From: CAWHPS01 sp963831235
Lineage (GTDB): Bacteria > Fibrobacterota > OXYB2-FULL-49-7 > JAEUSG01
NCBI GenBank assembly: GCA_963831235.1
Contig: CAWHPS010000056.1
Coordinates: forward strand, 1 to 11,591
Direction: 5' to 3'
DNA: 11,591 bases
Shown here: one piece after another, positions 1 to 6,815 of the stretch
Numbering within the stretch: the first letter of the stretch is position 1
Layout of the letters: the number at the start of each line of letters is the position of its first letter
Position numbers and translations under genes: made by a program
The notes under the pieces: model-generated
Database searches by the model: none
Seen by the model: the letters and a program-made list of their open reading frames with translations, nothing else
Told to the model about the DNA's origin: nothing

Positions 1-336
1 TCTTGTTTCAATGAAAATGGTTTTACCTCAACCGAAGCTCCTGACGTTTCGCTCCGCCATACCCACCAAATTCTTGAAAACACTCCCAACCCCTTTAACC
101 CGGAAACGAACATCCGTTTTACTCTTTCAAGCAAAAGCCTGGTAACCATGCGCATTTACGACGCTAAGGGGCGCCTTGTGAAAACGCTGTTGAACGGATT
201 GAAATCATCCGGTACACACGAGGTTTTATGGAATGGGCTGAACAGTCAAGGCAAACGGGTGCCGAGCGGGATTTATATCTGCCGTCTTGTAAATGGAACA
301 AAAGTGTATACAAAGGCGCTTGTGTTGGCGAAATAA
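1..336 (+). CDS. 3' end of exported propeller protein with C-terminal sorting/FlgD-like domain (5' truncated by window)
   Basis: An open frame runs from base 1 to a TAA at 334-336; the start lies outside the window. The visible 111 residues begin SCFNENGFTSTE, matching the end of the last propeller repeat in the next gene. An Ig-like C-terminal module follows, with NPFNPETNIRF, then RIYDAKGRLVKTLLNG, then GIYICRLVNGTKV. Such modules at protein C-termini in FCB-type bacteria (T9SS type A sorting or FlgD_ig-like families) usually direct export across, or attachment to, the outer membrane. The product is therefore probably a surface or secreted protein with a two-component-regulator-type propeller body. 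It aligns without gaps to the 3' end of the gene at 380-2578, so the two are tandem paralogues. An internal ATG at 148 is not a believable start, because it lies in the middle of the module. Confidence 0.85.
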   Translation, partial: SCFNENGFTSTEAPDVSLRHTHQILENTPNPFNPETNIRFTLSSKSLVTMRIYDAKGRLVKTLLNGLKSSGTHEVLWNGLNSQGKRVPSGIYICRLVNGTKVYTKALVLAK

Positions 337-338
337 GG
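1..338 (+). repeat. Direct repeat copy A (sorting-domain 3' end), paired with 2243-2580
   Basis: This stretch aligns without gaps to 2243-2580 at a constant offset of 2242. By eye about 40 of the 336 coding positions differ, roughly 88% identity. Differences cluster in 1-165 and after 306. Positions 166-289 match 2408-2531 with one mismatch, at 201. Similarity stops two bases after the stop codon. This fits duplication of a whole gene followed by local homogenisation. Confidence 0.9.
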
Positions 339-346
339 TTGGGTAA

Positions 347-358
347 ATGTTTAAACAT
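347..358. promoter_or_regulatory. 12-bp perfect palindrome between the paralogous propeller genes
   Basis: ATGTTTAAACAT reads identically on both strands. It lies between the stop of the first gene (336) and the start of the second (380), and includes an in-frame ATG at 347 that I did not use as the start. It could be an operator or part of a weak processing or termination structure. It is short and AT-rich, so chance is also possible. Confidence 0.25.
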
Positions 359-379
359 AAAATCCGAGGAGTCGTTATC

Positions 380-2578
380 ATGAACACCAAATTATCAAAA
401 AGGTTATTGGATTATCCTGTTTTACTCTTTTTATTATTTGCTACAATCGCCTATTGTCAATATCCACAATGGCAGAATTACACGTCCGGCAATAGTGTTT
501 CGGCAATGGCTGTTGAAGATAATTATGTCTGGGCCGGAACCGGAGCAAGTGGAGGCTTTGCCCGTATTGACAAAACAACAGGGTTGGTTAATTTTTATAA
601 TCACGCCAATTCGGGGATGCCGGACATCTATGTTACTTCAATCGCAATAGACAAAAATGGTAATAAATGGGTTGGGACTTCTGGCAACGGGTTGGTTAAA
701 TTTGATGGAACGTCATGGATTATTTATAATAAGACAAATTCAGGGTTGCCGGATAACAATGTTAAGTCTATTGCCATAGACAAAAATGGCAACGAGTGGA
801 TTGGTACTTATTATGGCGGGTTGGCAAAATTTGATGGTACAGCCTGGACAATTTATAATACGACAAATTCCGTGTTGCCTCACAACTATATTTATTCTGT
901 CGCCATAGACAGTAACGGTAACAAGTGGATCGGCACTTATGGCGGGTTGGTAAAATTTGATGGGTCTAATTGGACCATTTATGATACAACAAATTCCGGG
1001 TTACCGTATAATGATGTTTCTTCGATAGCCATAGAGGCCAACGGCAATAAGTGGTTTGTTACTTCTGGGAAATTAGTAAAATTTGATGATACCACATGGA
1101 CGGTTTACGATACGTCAAATTCAGGATTGCCACAGTACAGCTTTGTTTCTTCAATTGCCATAGACAACAACGGATATAAGTGGATTGGTACTAGTTACTA
1201 TGGGGTTATTAAATTTGATGGCACAAGCTGGACAGTTTACGACATGTCAAATTCAGGATTGCGGAATAATCGCATTTCTTCCATCAACATAGATGTGAGT
1301 GGCAACAAATGGATTGGTACGAATGGTGATGGTTTGGCAAAATTTAATGGTACAATCTGGTCTATTTACAATTTGTCAAATTCAGGATTGCCAGGCAACA
1401 TGATTAATTCAATAGCCATAGACAATAATGGAAATAAATGGATTGAGGTTTATGGTCCGTATACGTTGGATTGGGTGTTGGTAAAATTTGATGGTACCAT
1501 CTGGACGGTTAATTGTTTAACATTATTTGCTGGGAATGCAATTGAAATAGACAACAATAGCAACAAGTGGATGGGTTCTCGTTATGGTTTGTTAAAATAT
1601 GATGATTCCATTCTGACGAGATATACCATAGAGAATTCAGGATTGCCTGTGAATTATGTTTCTTCGATTGCCATAGACAATATTGGCAACAAGTGGATTG
1701 GTACTTATGGAGGCGGATTGGCTAAATTTGATGGAACGGCCTGGACGGTTTATAACACCACAAATTCAGGGTTACCATACGACTCAATTTTTTTAATTGC
1801 CGTAGACAGCAATGGCAATAAATGGATTAGCTCGCGAGCTGGTTTGACAAAATTTGATGACACAACCTGGTTGATTTACAACACGTCAAATTCAGGATTG
1901 CCGGATAACTCTGTTAATTCAATTGCCATAGATAACAAAGGCAACAAGTGGATGGGGACCAATAAAGGGTTGGCAAAATTTGATGGAACAGTATGGACGG
2001 TTTATGATACGACAAATTCCGGATTACCGAGTAATAATGTTTATTATATCGCCATAGATAATAGTGGGAACAAGTGGATGACTGCATATACCGGTTATGA
2101 TGGTGATGGGTTGATAAAATTTAATGATACTATATGGACTGTTTATAATACGACAAATTCAGGATTGACGGATAATAATATTTCTTCTATTGCCATAGAC
2201 AATAGCGGCAACAAGTGGATTGGGACTTTTTATCGAGGACTAGCTTGTTTCAATGAAAATGGTTTCACCTCAACCGAGGTTCCTGAGGTGTCGCTCCATC
2301 ATGCACAATCCAGGCTTGAAAACACCCCCAATCCCTTTAACCCGGAAACAAACATCCGTTTTACCCTCTTAAACAAGGGTCTTGTAACGCTTCGGATTTA
2401 CGACGCCAAGGGGCGCCTTGTGAAAACGCTGTTGAACGGATTAAAATCATCCGGTACACACGAGGTTTTATGGAATGGGCTGAACAGTCAAGGCAAACGG
2501 GTGCCGAGCGGGATTTATATCTGCCGTCTTGCAAATGGAACAAAAGTGAATACAAAGGCGATTGTACTTACGAAATAA
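380..2578 (+). CDS. Secreted two-component-regulator-type beta-propeller protein (about 14 repeats) with C-terminal sorting/FlgD-like domain
   Basis: The product has 732 residues. I chose the ATG at 380 because GAGGAG sits a few bases upstream and the protein then begins with a clean signal peptide (NTKLSKR, hydrophobic VLLFLLFATIA, probable cleavage after AYC near residue 26). An upstream in-frame ATG at 347 lacks a ribosome-binding site and would place 11 extra residues before the signal. Residues 34-76 form a degenerate repeat. Residues 77 to about 635 contain 13 clear repeats of 40-48 residues, with core NSGLP-x(4)-SIAIDxxGNKWIGT followed by GLxKFDGTxWTVYNTT. This is the Reg_prop pattern found in sensor domains of hybrid two-component systems. 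Residues 646-732 are the Ig-like C-terminal module. No membrane segment, histidine kinase or DNA-binding domain follows, so this is a free or surface-attached propeller whose ligand is unknown. Repeat 8 is the most diverged, and repeats 7 and 12 carry short insertions. The gene is AT-rich compared with the cytochrome gene downstream. Confidence 0.9.
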   Translation: MNTKLSKRLLDYPVLLFLLFATIAYCQYPQWQNYTSGNSVSAMAVEDNYVWAGTGASGGFARIDKTTGLVNFYNHANSGMPDIYVTSIAIDKNGNKWVGTSGNGLVKFDGTSWIIYNKTNSGLPDNNVKSIAIDKNGNEWIGTYYGGLAKFDGTAWTIYNTTNSVLPHNYIYSVAIDSNGNKWIGTYGGLVKFDGSNWTIYDTTNSGLPYNDVSSIAIEANGNKWFVTSGKLVKFDDTTWTVYDTSNSGLPQYSFVSSIAIDNNGYKWIGTSYYGVIKFDGTSWTVYDMSNSGLRNNRISSINIDVSGNKWIGTNGDGLAKFNGTIWSIYNLSNSGLPGNMINSIAIDNNGNKWIEVYGPYTLDWVLVKFDGTIWTVNCLTLFAGNAIEIDNNSNKWMGSRYGLLKYDDSILTRYTIENSGLPVNYVSSIAIDNIGNKWIGTYGGGLAKFDGTAWTVYNTTNSGLPYDSIFLIAVDSNGNKWISSRAGLTKFDDTTWLIYNTSNSGLPDNSVNSIAIDNKGNKWMGTNKGLAKFDGTVWTVYDTTNSGLPSNNVYYIAIDNSGNKWMTAYTGYDGDGLIKFNDTIWTVYNTTNSGLTDNNISSIAIDNSGNKWIGTFYRGLACFNENGFTSTEVPEVSLHHAQSRLENTPNPFNPETNIRFTLLNKGLVTLRIYDAKGRLVKTLLNGLKSSGTHEVLWNGLNSQGKRVPSGIYICRLANGTKVNTKAIVLTK
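608..2270 (+). repeat. Tandem coding repeats, 13 units of about 125-140 bp
   Basis: Units begin at AAT (Asn of NSGLP), the first at 608 and the last at 2156. They share DNA words such as AATTCAGGATTGCC, ATTGCCATAGACAA and AACAAGTGGATTGG. Sequence between these words drifts. The 43-residue period matches one propeller blade, and most units keep their lengths in register. A diverged unit before 608 brings the count to about 14. Confidence 0.9.
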
Positions 2579-2580
2579 GG
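2243..2580 (+). repeat. Direct repeat copy B (sorting-domain 3' end), paired with 1-338
   Basis: This is the second copy of the ungapped direct repeat described at 1-338, covering the end of the last blade and the whole C-terminal module of the complete propeller gene. Identity ends at the AAATAAGG that includes the stop codon. Confidence 0.9.
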
Positions 2581-2617
2581 AAAAACTGAAGAAAAACCAT
2601 TAACATTGGAGGGAGAA

Positions 2618-3430
2618 ATGAAAAAGACCTGTTTAATTCTGCTGCTGCTTGTGAGCTATTGCCTGGTTGGTGCGCAGGGAAAGATAGACACGCTCAAAAT
2701 TTATGATCGTGCGGACAACTTACTTTATTTTATGACTTATGACTACAATACGGACAGCGCGCTTATCGGTCAGTCATTATACGATCGCACGGGATATTTT
2801 CTAAAATCAATTTTAGTTGACGGAAGCGGCAAACGGAGCATCAGGGACGATAACGGTGATTTGTATCATTATTCGTTGTCACATACAAACGGGGCTCGTA
2901 ATTATTTTGATTTGTATGACCGCTTCAACAAGCCGCAGGAACAGCGGGTCTGCCAGGGCTATTACAGCCAGGGTTCTAATGCCGGGATAGTTGATTTTTT
3001 CAATCTTTCAGGGGGACTGACGCACAAGATGCAGTATGAATATAACGGCAGCCAAATCCAAAGGATAAGTGTATTGGATAATGCGGGTGTTTTGTCTCAT
3101 CATGTGGATATTCATTACATTGGCGAGCCAAACCGCGTTGAAGGAGGAGCTTTGTCGCCATTTGGTAGCGGTTTACTTGAAATGCGCGCGGGAATGCAGG
3201 GGCTGTCCGTTTCCTTTGTATTGAAATCAGCCGGTAGAGTTCGCGTTGAGGCATTCGATGTGCGCGGCAGGTGCGCGGGCGCGCTGATAGACCAGGTCTT
3301 TCCTGCCGGGCCGAGCCGTTTGTTTTGCAATACCCGAGAAGCTGCATTTTCCAGGACAGCGGGTGTTTATCTCATACGAATGAACTTAAATGGGCGTTTA
3401 TATTCTGCTAAAATGGTTGTTCTAAATTAA
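2618..3430 (+). CDS. Exported hypothetical protein, YD-like middle and divergent C-terminal sorting domain
   Basis: The product has 270 residues. The ATG at 2618 is chosen over an in-frame TTG at 2606 because GGAGGGAG (2608-2615) is a strong ribosome-binding site correctly spaced for 2618. Residues 1-19 are a signal peptide (MKKTCLILLLLVSYCLVGA, likely cleaved at VGA|Q). Residues 23-170 hold repeated phrases such as LKIYDRADNLLYF, SLYDRTGYFLKS, FDLYDRFNKPQE and YEYNGSQIQRI. These loosely resemble RHS/YD repeats, or text-like beta-strand repeats, but do not give a confident family. Residues 196-270 (VRVEAFDVRGR ... TAGVYLIRMNLNGRLYSAKMVVL) have the layout of the same C-terminal Ig-like module, strongly diverged from those of its neighbours. 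It lies 39 bases after the propeller gene and 21 bases before the cytochrome gene, so it is probably co-transcribed. No enzymatic motif is visible. It may be a surface accessory protein, but its function is unknown. Confidence 0.8.
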   Translation: MKKTCLILLLLVSYCLVGAQGKIDTLKIYDRADNLLYFMTYDYNTDSALIGQSLYDRTGYFLKSILVDGSGKRSIRDDNGDLYHYSLSHTNGARNYFDLYDRFNKPQEQRVCQGYYSQGSNAGIVDFFNLSGGLTHKMQYEYNGSQIQRISVLDNAGVLSHHVDIHYIGEPNRVEGGALSPFGSGLLEMRAGMQGLSVSFVLKSAGRVRVEAFDVRGRCAGALIDQVFPAGPSRLFCNTREAAFSRTAGVYLIRMNLNGRLYSAKMVVLN

Positions 3431-3451
3431 CAGGGGAAAGGAGCTGTTATT

Positions 3452-5344
3452 ATGAAAAAAACATTATTCACATTAAGCTTTTATTTGCTTGCATGTTCTT
3501 TTGCTTTCAGCGAGAGGGCTTCGGATGTTTCACCTCAACTTTTGTTTGATGTACTGTATGCCTATCAGGAACTTCCCGGGCTGACACAGTCGCCCTATAT
3601 TTCACCCACAGCGCTTGCGCCTTCTCCTGATGGCAAGAAACTCTATGTGGCAGGACAGACAGGCCGCTCTGTGACTGAGGTGGATATTTCATCCGGTTTG
3701 GGGACAGTAAGCCGCACGGTACTGTTGCCAAAAGAGCCTACCGGGCTTGTGGTCTCCCCTGATGGGAATCGTATTTACGTGACCTGCTCATCCCAGCGCA
3801 GGCCGGATGGCGAGGTGTTTGTGGTGGGCACAGGAAGTTTTTCCATAGAGAAAAGTTTTTCAGCCGGTCATTCAGCGCGTTCACCTGTAATAAGCCCTGA
3901 CAATGGAACGTTGTATATCTGTAATGAGTTCAAGAATTTTGTCTCCATATACAACACATCTACAGGAGCGCTGATAGATACGGTTCATGTATTGCGTTTG
4001 CCTTTTTCAGCAGCCATAACGCCTGACGGGGCGCGTCTGGTGGTGGCAAACTTTCTGCCCTATGTTAACACCAGGTATGAAGATACCGTTGCACAAGGTA
4101 CAGTAACTATTATCAATACCGCGTCCCGGAGCGTTGAGGCCAATGTGAATCTGACAAATGGTTCTCAGAGTCTGGCCGGGATATGTGTGTCTCAGGATGG
4201 GAAATACGCTTATGTGAGCCATATCCGTTCCATGCCCAATATGACACCCCTTAACGTTATCAGCGGCGGATGGATTAACGCAAACGCTATAAGTGTTGTT
4301 GACATTGTTAACAAACGTTATGTTGACGTTGTCCTGCTGGATCGCAAATCTTCCGGGGCAGCCAACCCGTGGGGTGTTTCCTGTGATTCACACACCTTGT
4401 GTGTGGTTTCCGCGGGCAGCCAGGAAATTCATGTTATGAATCTGGATTCGCTGCATAAGATGCTTGCAGCGGTCAAGCCCAATATATTATACACGGCACT
4501 GGACTCTGCGCGGAAATTCACAACGCGGAAAAACCTAACTGTTCGAGGGCCGCGGTCCGTTGCCGTATGTGGCAACCGCGCATATATCGGCGGATATTTC
4601 TCAGATTCCGTGGAAGTGGTGGATATTACAAACGGTGGAGCGCGTCTTCTCGGAAGCATTCCAATGGGTCCGGCAAAGGCCTGGGATAATGTACGCAACG
4701 GCGAATTTAGTTTCTGCGACGCCAAAAAAATGTGCGATGAGCGCTGGCAAAGCTGTACCTCCTGCCACCCCTTTGGCCGCATGGACGCGCTGAAATGGGA
4801 TTTAGCCAATGATGGTGATGGCAATTTCAAGAACGACAAGAGCCTGCTTTACGCTCATATCACGCCGCCTTGTATGTGGACTGGAATCCGTCTGACAGGG
4901 GAGGATGCGACGCGCAAGGGTGTGCAAAATATCCTAATGATTGAACCTACATCTGTTGAGACTGAAGCCGCTGCCATTGACGAGTATTTAAAGAGTGAAC
5001 GCCATGTTCCAAGTCCTTTCCTGGATGGGGGCAGGTTGAGCGCGGCGGCCAAACGTGGTAAAGCGGTCTTTGTGAAGTTCAGTTGCAACGCTTGTCACGT
5101 TCCTGAAACCTATTATACTGACATGCAGCTTCATCCAGGGTTGAGAAGTTCGGATGACATAGGTAAATGGGACGGTAACTGGGATACTCCAACCCTGATA
5201 GAGACCTGGCGCACAGCCCCTTATCTGCATGACGGCCGGTATCTTGACATGATAGAAATGTTCAAGGGTCCGGAAAAACATGAGATATCCTCCATCACAA
5301 CACAGGAACTGGATGATTTGATTGCTTTTGTAAAGTCATTATAA
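3452..5344 (+). CDS. Exported YVTN-type beta-propeller fused to di-heme cytochrome c (MauG/cytochrome c peroxidase-like)
   Basis: The product has 630 residues. The start at 3452 follows AAAGGAG and gives a signal peptide (KKTLFTLSFYLLACSFAFS). LLAC at residues 12-15 could be a weak lipobox, so lipoprotein anchoring is possible. Residues about 48-400 carry propeller-blade phrases typical of YVTN/lactonase-like repeats (PSPDGKKLYVAG, VSPDGNRIYVTC, ISPDNGTLYIC, ITPDGARLVVAN, VSQDGKYAYVSH). Two covalent heme c sites follow: CTSCH at 435-439 and CNACH at 545-549. The tail TAPYLHDGRYLDMIEMF (588 onward) matches the conserved segment after the C-terminal heme in di-heme peroxidase/MauG relatives. 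A role in periplasmic electron transfer or oxidation of an unknown substrate is inferred. True peroxidase activity cannot be read from the sequence. There is no C-terminal sorting module, unlike the preceding genes, although a decayed one lies immediately downstream. It is the last gene of the 380-5344 run. Confidence 0.88.
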   Translation: MKKTLFTLSFYLLACSFAFSERASDVSPQLLFDVLYAYQELPGLTQSPYISPTALAPSPDGKKLYVAGQTGRSVTEVDISSGLGTVSRTVLLPKEPTGLVVSPDGNRIYVTCSSQRRPDGEVFVVGTGSFSIEKSFSAGHSARSPVISPDNGTLYICNEFKNFVSIYNTSTGALIDTVHVLRLPFSAAITPDGARLVVANFLPYVNTRYEDTVAQGTVTIINTASRSVEANVNLTNGSQSLAGICVSQDGKYAYVSHIRSMPNMTPLNVISGGWINANAISVVDIVNKRYVDVVLLDRKSSGAANPWGVSCDSHTLCVVSAGSQEIHVMNLDSLHKMLAAVKPNILYTALDSARKFTTRKNLTVRGPRSVAVCGNRAYIGGYFSDSVEVVDITNGGARLLGSIPMGPAKAWDNVRNGEFSFCDAKKMCDERWQSCTSCHPFGRMDALKWDLANDGDGNFKNDKSLLYAHITPPCMWTGIRLTGEDATRKGVQNILMIEPTSVETEAAAIDEYLKSERHVPSPFLDGGRLSAAAKRGKAVFVKFSCNACHVPETYYTDMQLHPGLRSSDDIGKWDGNWDTPTLIETWRTAPYLHDGRYLDMIEMFKGPEKHEISSITTQELDDLIAFVKSL

Positions 5345-5345
5345 C

Positions 5346-5523
5346 GCCGAATAGGTTGCAGGAATACTTTTAAACGGATTGCAACCATGAGGTTTTATGG
5401 AATGGTCGGAGCAATGGCGGCATGCGTATGTTGAGAGGTATTTAAGTGTACTATCTTGTCAATGGAGTGCAGGTAAGTACAAAGGCGATGGTGCTGACGA
5501 AGTATGCTCGTGTCACGAACTAA
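5346..5523 (+). pseudogene. Decayed fragment of a C-terminal sorting-domain coding sequence
   Basis: Read in frame from 5346, the DNA gives AE*VAGILLNGLQ, recalling the V-K-T-LLNGL segment of the intact modules. A deletion of about 11 bases relative to the intact copies then shifts the frame. From 5386 it continues HEVLWNGRSNGGMRMLRGI, a stop TAA at 5443-5445, then VYYLVNGVQVSTKAMVLTK to 5502. The normal stop after the final Lys has become TAT, so the frame runs to a TAA at 5521-5523. DNA at 5389-5405 is identical to the intact copies (17 bases). This is a relic of either a lost neighbour gene or a module once joined to the cytochrome gene, whose stop lies one base before it. There is no start codon or ribosome-binding site, so it is not expressed as a protein of its own. 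Confidence 0.8.
5354..5386. other. 7-bp inverted repeat just downstream of the cytochrome stop
   Basis: GGTTGCA (5354-5360) pairs with TGCAACC (5380-5386) across a 19-base loop. It is the only obvious stem between the convergent cytochrome and ATPase genes, so it could act in 3'-end formation. No T-run follows on either strand, so a classical intrinsic terminator is not supported. It also lies within the pseudogene. Confidence 0.3.
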
Positions 5524-6677
5524 TACATCATCTTTCCTGCCCATAAGTCCCTTAAGAAGTCCGCCCATGGCAAAATTTCGATGCCATCCTCGGTTTTGCG
5601 CGGCGCAGGATCCAGGGAAACTACAATGCGTCTTCGGATATCAAACTCTTCGCCAAAAGCCCGCAATCCCTTTAAATGGCCGGTATGAGCGGCTGCGGTT
5701 GCCTTGGCTTCAACGGCTATTTCCGGTGATCCAAGGATGAAATCAACCTCATATCCCGATGCGGTACGCCAGAATGCCACTGGATAATTCAGGCCGGAAT
5801 ATTCACTATGGGCTGTAATTTCCATCTGAATGAAGTGTTCGAACGCCCTTCCGAATAATTCGGATCCTGGCTCGATGCGTCCCCTGCGGGCCAGGTGGTT
5901 AGCAATGCCGATATCGAAAAAATAGAACTTGGGCGCAATAATCTGCCGCCGTTTTGCTTTTTTACGGAAGGCGGGTAGGAAATTTCCGATAAGCGTGTCT
6001 TCAAGGATATGGAAATAGGAAGCAACAGTCTGGGCTTTCACACCGGATTCCCTGGCGATGTTCTCGAAATTAACAAGTTCGCCATTTGAGAATGAAGCTG
6101 CTTCAAGAAAATGGCCGAATCCGGAAATGCTTCGAGTAATGGCTTCTGCAAGGATTTCTTCATTTAGATAATCACCAACATAAGACAGCAGGTTTTCCCT
6201 GGGGTCTTCGGCTGGATAATGAGGAGGCAGCAAGCCGTGATTCAATGCCCTTATAAGATCGAAATCAGGAATTTCCGATGATACCAGGGGTCTAAGATGT
6301 CGGCGGAAAGCTCGTCCTCCAAGAAGGTTGCCATGTCCCCTCCTGAGCTTGCGGGCGCTGGAACCGGACAAGATGAAATACAATCCTTTGTTTTCGATCA
6401 TCCAATGTACTTCGTCAAGGATTTCCGGGACTTTCTGTATTTCGTCAATTATAATGGGGAATTTTTGCGAATCCCCTGTTAATTTTTGTGATTCAAATCG
6501 TTCTCTGAGAATTCCCGGATTTCTGGCAAGTTGAGAGTATTCGCTGGATAAAAGCAAATTATGATATTCAGCTTCAGGGTAAAGCTTTTTAAGTAAAGTG
6601 CTCTTTCCTGTCTGGCGTGGTCCCCAAAGAAAGCAAGTCTGCCTTTTTGGCATATCCATAACTCTATTATAATACAT
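5520..6677 (-). CDS. AAA+ ATPase with C-terminal DUF4143 domain
   Basis: The product has 385 residues, read leftward. The ATG at 6677 gives MYYNRVMDMPKRQTCFLWGP, a usual opening for this family. Walker A is GPRQTGKST at residues 19-27, Walker B is PIIIDE at about 74-79, and LSGSSARKL near 103-111 fits sensor 1. The C-terminal half is DUF4143-like and ends with a nuclease-fold-like signature: D312 (GYEVDFILG) and E323-A-K325 (IAVEAKA), in a D ... ExK arrangement. Members of this widespread family usually stand alone. Their substrates and roles are poorly known, and some are discussed as mobile or toxin-like accessory genes. The gene is convergent with the cytochrome operon and divergent from the hydrogenase operon. 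No Shine-Dalgarno sequence precedes the ATG. A promoter with its -10 box only six bases upstream suggests a leaderless mRNA. A second Met at residue 7 is a weaker alternative start. Confidence 0.9.
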   Translation of the reverse strand: MYYNRVMDMPKRQTCFLWGPRQTGKSTLLKKLYPEAEYHNLLLSSEYSQLARNPGILRERFESQKLTGDSQKFPIIIDEIQKVPEILDEVHWMIENKGLYFILSGSSARKLRRGHGNLLGGRAFRRHLRPLVSSEIPDFDLIRALNHGLLPPHYPAEDPRENLLSYVGDYLNEEILAEAITRSISGFGHFLEAASFSNGELVNFENIARESGVKAQTVASYFHILEDTLIGNFLPAFRKKAKRRQIIAPKFYFFDIGIANHLARRGRIEPGSELFGRAFEHFIQMEITAHSEYSGLNYPVAFWRTASGYEVDFILGSPEIAVEAKATAAAHTGHLKGLRAFGEEFDIRRRIVVSLDPAPRKTEDGIEILPWADFLRDLWAGKMMY

Positions 6678-6683
6678 GAGTTA

Positions 6684-6712
6684 AATATATGTTATTACAA
6701 TAACTAATACAA
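6684..6712 (-). promoter_or_regulatory. Putative sigma-70-type promoter of the DUF4143 ATPase gene
   Basis: On the minus strand, TTGTAT (6712-6707) and TATATT (6689-6684) are separated by exactly 17 bases. The -10 box ends six bases before the ATG (6677), so transcription would start at or next to the A of the start codon. No ribosome-binding sequence can fit in that gap. Confidence 0.5.
6691..6704. promoter_or_regulatory. Palindrome GTTATT-AC-AATAAC within the ATPase promoter spacer (candidate operator)
   Basis: Two 6-bp arms are perfect inverted repeats around a 2-bp centre. The site lies wholly between the proposed -35 and -10 boxes of the ATPase promoter, a position where a dimeric repressor would block RNA polymerase. 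No regulator gene is visible in the window. The site is AT-rich, which lowers its significance. Confidence 0.4.
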
Positions 6713-6719
6713 GTACTAT

Positions 6720-6802
6720 TTATCATGATAATTCATTGCATTAACATGGTATGTCATAATATCGATAGAAAGAGCTCAGCACTCATAACAATAAACTGAG
6801 TG
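6720..6802. promoter_or_regulatory. Upstream region of the hydrogenase operon with two further inverted repeats
   Basis: The gap between the divergent ATPase and hndA starts is 187 bases and AT-rich. Besides the ATPase promoter it holds a 12-bp palindrome TTATCATGATAA (6720-6731) and an inverted repeat CACTCA (6780-6785) / TGAGTG (6797-6802) with an 11-base loop. A hydrogenase operon is likely to be redox- or metabolite-controlled, but neither element clearly matches a regulator box I can name, such as Rex. Confidence 0.35.
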
Positions 6803-6815
6803 ATTTAAATGTATA

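Noticed and set aside
347..379. Upstream in-frame ATG at 347 as the start of the propeller gene
   Set aside because: It lacks a ribosome-binding site, lies in a palindrome and places 11 residues before a good signal peptide. GAGGAG precedes the ATG at 380.
608..2270. Regular repeats as a CRISPR or non-coding satellite array
   Set aside because: The 125-140 bp units are open in one frame and encode propeller blades. Divergence follows codons, and there is no short identical repeat with unique spacers.
2606..2617. TTG at 2606 as the start of the 270-residue exported protein
   Set aside because: The strong GGAGGGAG lies inside this extension and is spaced for the ATG at 2618, which begins a standard signal peptide.
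4429..4839. 136-codon minus-strand frame inside the cytochrome gene
   Set aside because: It lies opposite a clearly coding segment that includes a heme motif, and has no start signal or domain.
5504..5740. Plus-strand frame at the 3' end of the ATPase gene
   Set aside because: It overlaps the ATPase coding region on the opposite strand, has no ribosome-binding site and the protein has no recognisable pattern.
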